Shown piece by piece: positions 20,891 to 22,226 of a stretch of DNA of 22,226 nt. The position numbers and the translations under genes are program-made. Below the pieces are notes generated by a model. The model was not told where the DNA came from and searched no databases. It worked only from the letters and a program-made list of their open reading frames with translations. The stretch covers positions 1-22,226 of the forward strand of contig USAV01000021.1 of NCBI GenBank assembly GCA_900552715.1, written 5' to 3'. Origin of the DNA: an uncultured Veillonella sp. (GTDB lineage: Bacteria; Bacillota; Negativicutes; Veillonellales; Veillonellaceae). The first letter of the stretch is position 1, and the number at the start of each line of letters is the position of its first letter.

Positions 20891-22123
20891 ATGAGCACAA
20901 CTGCATATGATGCTCGTGGTGGTATGCGCAATGTATGGATTATTACAGCTGCCATGACGGTATTGGCCGTATGTTACACCATGATCATTCCGTTTTTGCC
21001 TATCTATCTTTTAGAGTTAGGTGTGCCAAAGGCTGATGTAGCTCTTTGGTCAGGCCTCGTTTTCGGTATTACCTTCCTCATCGCCGGCATTATGGCTCCT
21101 ATATGGGGGAAGATTGCGGATAATAAAGGTAAAAAACGGATGGCTTTGCGCGCCGGCTTTGCCATTGCCATCTGTTATGTATTAATAGGTTTAGTTACAG
21201 ACCAATATCAACTACTCATGGGGCGGGCCCTCGTTGGTTTTGCCAATGGGTTCTATCCAGCGGCGATGACCATGGTATCCCTCAGTGTTGATGAGAAACA
21301 GGTTGGTAGGGCTTTAGGCATCTTCCAAACGGGGCTTATCTTGGGTAATGTCATCGGTCCATTTTTAGGTGGCGCCGTTGAAAGTGTGGTAGGCATGCGC
21401 CCTGTGTTTTATGTATCTGGTATCGCTGTATTTATTGCGACTTTGGCCGTATTGTTCTTTGTGAAAGAACCAAAATTACATGCTAAAGGTGCTGATGGAA
21501 AGGAACAGCCGGCTGAACCTACTAAATCTACATCCTTACGTGAAGACTTTAAAGCTGTTCAACAACAGCCAGTATTAGTACGATTACTTTGGATTTTCTT
21601 CTTCATGCAATGTGCTATCATGATGTTGCAACCTATCTTGGCTCTTTATGTAGGAGATATGCAAGGTACCATGGAAGGGGCGGCTATGATCTCTGGTACA
21701 ATCCTTAGTATCGGCGGCTTAGCAGGATCTTTAACGACTAACCTATGGGTTCGTCTTGGCGAACGTCGTGGTTATTTTAAGACCATATCCTACTGCATGA
21801 TGGGGAGTGGCATCGTCCTTCTACTTCAAAGTTTGCCAGTGGGCATTTGGTGGTTTGGCGTATTACAAGTCTTAATTGGGTCATGTATTGTAGGTATTAA
21901 TCCATCCTTAAGTGCAGCGGTAACACTTAATACAGATCCAAGCTTTAGAGGTCGCATGTTTGGTATGACAACAACAGCCCAACAATTTGGGTCTATGGTT
22001 GGCCCTGTATTTGCCAGTATTGTATCCACTTATATAGGTATATCCTATGTATTTAGTATTACAGGCCTGTTATTGTTATATATGGCATTCCAATCTAGAA
22101 AACTATCTGCCAAGCACGAATAA
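20891..22123 (+). CDS. Major facilitator superfamily efflux transporter (multidrug/MdtG-like)
   Basis: A 410-residue protein with about 12 membrane spans in two halves of six, joined by a hydrophilic loop near 195-220. The motif-A loop between TM2 and TM3 reads GKIADNKGKKRMALRAG, and a degenerate second copy (WVRLGERRGYF) lies in the other half. The motif-C-like TM5 (GRALGIFQTGLILGNVIGPFLGG) points to the drug:proton antiporter group, and the general pattern recalls MdtG/TetA-type efflux proteins. Substrate cannot be told. GGGAGG precedes the ATG by about 6 bases. The gene follows the Rrf2 regulator by 93 bases that hold a weak terminator and an inverted repeat, so it may be controlled by that regulator. 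An IS3-family element begins 31 bases after its stop, and no terminator is visible in between. Confidence 0.85.
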   Translation: MSTTAYDARGGMRNVWIITAAMTVLAVCYTMIIPFLPIYLLELGVPKADVALWSGLVFGITFLIAGIMAPIWGKIADNKGKKRMALRAGFAIAICYVLIGLVTDQYQLLMGRALVGFANGFYPAAMTMVSLSVDEKQVGRALGIFQTGLILGNVIGPFLGGAVESVVGMRPVFYVSGIAVFIATLAVLFFVKEPKLHAKGADGKEQPAEPTKSTSLREDFKAVQQQPVLVRLLWIFFFMQCAIMMLQPILALYVGDMQGTMEGAAMISGTILSIGGLAGSLTTNLWVRLGERRGYFKTISYCMMGSGIVLLLQSLPVGIWWFGVLQVLIGSCIVGINPSLSAAVTLNTDPSFRGRMFGMTTTAQQFGSMVGPVFASIVSTYIGISYVFSITGLLLLYMAFQSRKLSAKHE

Positions 22124-22154
22124 TACCATAAAAGAAAGCTCCACACGATTGATA

Positions 22155-22226
22155 TGTACCCATTTTCCTGGACACATATTATTTATTAGCCTAAACACAT
22201 GGATGCTTCCCTGTATTTTACGGGGG
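22155..22226 (-). mobile_element. End of an IS3-family insertion sequence, continuing past the window
   Basis: On the minus strand, the last transposase codons are followed by a 24-base spacer and then TGTGTCCAGGAAAATGGGTACA (complement of 22155-22176). This has the form of IS3-family terminal repeats: a GTCC...GG core and a ...CA-3' end. The element would end at 22155, 31 bases beyond the MFS stop. The other end and the target duplication lie outside the window. Confidence 0.65.
22186..22226 (-). CDS. IS3-family transposase (OrfB), C-terminal fragment cut by window edge
   Basis: The minus-strand frame enters from beyond the window and reads (S/T/P/A)-PVKYREASMCLG-stop, with the stop at 22188-22186. 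OrfB transposases of the IS3 family typically end with a 'SPVEYR' or 'TPVKYR' motif just after the integrase core. Only 12 complete residues are visible, so the call depends on this motif together with the adjacent terminal-repeat sequence. It lies convergent to the MFS gene. Confidence 0.6.
   Translation of the reverse strand, partial: PVKYREASMCLG

Overview
The window looks like a chromosomal segment of a low-to-moderate G+C Negativicute, most likely Veillonella or a close relative. This is inferred from the protein style, the dnaX-ybaB-recR-bofA gene order, a BofA-family protein and a small SRP RNA; no database search was possible. It holds 16 protein genes read as complete, two cut by the window edges, one SRP RNA, and a set of promoters, terminators and dyads that can be read directly.

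Left part (1-11077): the C-terminal two thirds of glutamate synthase large subunit (gltB) ends in a hairpin terminator that overlaps the -35 box of the SRP RNA gene (ffs). A tight six-gene run follows: dnaX, ybaB, recR, a bofA-like gene, a UvrD/PcrA-type helicase with an embedded DEDDh exonuclease domain, and an RluA-family pseudouridine synthase. Gaps are 50 bases or less and two junctions are abutting or overlapping, so this is probably one replication/repair operon. Inside the pseudouridine synthase gene is the most striking signal of the window: seven DnaA-box-like 9-mers in one orientation, five of them on an exact 21-bp (two helical turns) period, carried on an in-frame insertion in the protein. 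It looks like an intragenic DnaA-binding cluster.

Middle part (11078-15700): a dyad-rich A+T spacer leads into a cation-diffusion-facilitator metal exporter. Next come a secreted protein with a YezG/DUF600-like domain, a convergent CycA-like D-serine/D-alanine/glycine permease with a terminator-like hairpin in its leader, and a divergently transcribed NimA-like flavin-binding protein.

Right part (15700-22226): three tandem secreted paralogues form a lineage-specific family. The third has two copies of the shared domain, and the second has a frameshifted C-terminus. A convergent NCS2 purine permease follows, then an Rrf2-type regulator with three Cys suited to an iron-sulfur cluster, and an MFS efflux protein preceded by an 11-bp inverted repeat. 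The window ends inside an IS3-family insertion sequence, of which the terminal inverted repeat and the last transposase codons (minus strand) are visible.

Gene functions rest on motifs read by eye. Regulatory sites are pattern matches. The DnaA-box array, the helicase-exonuclease fusion, the secreted families and a possible frameshift site in dnaX are the points most worth following up.
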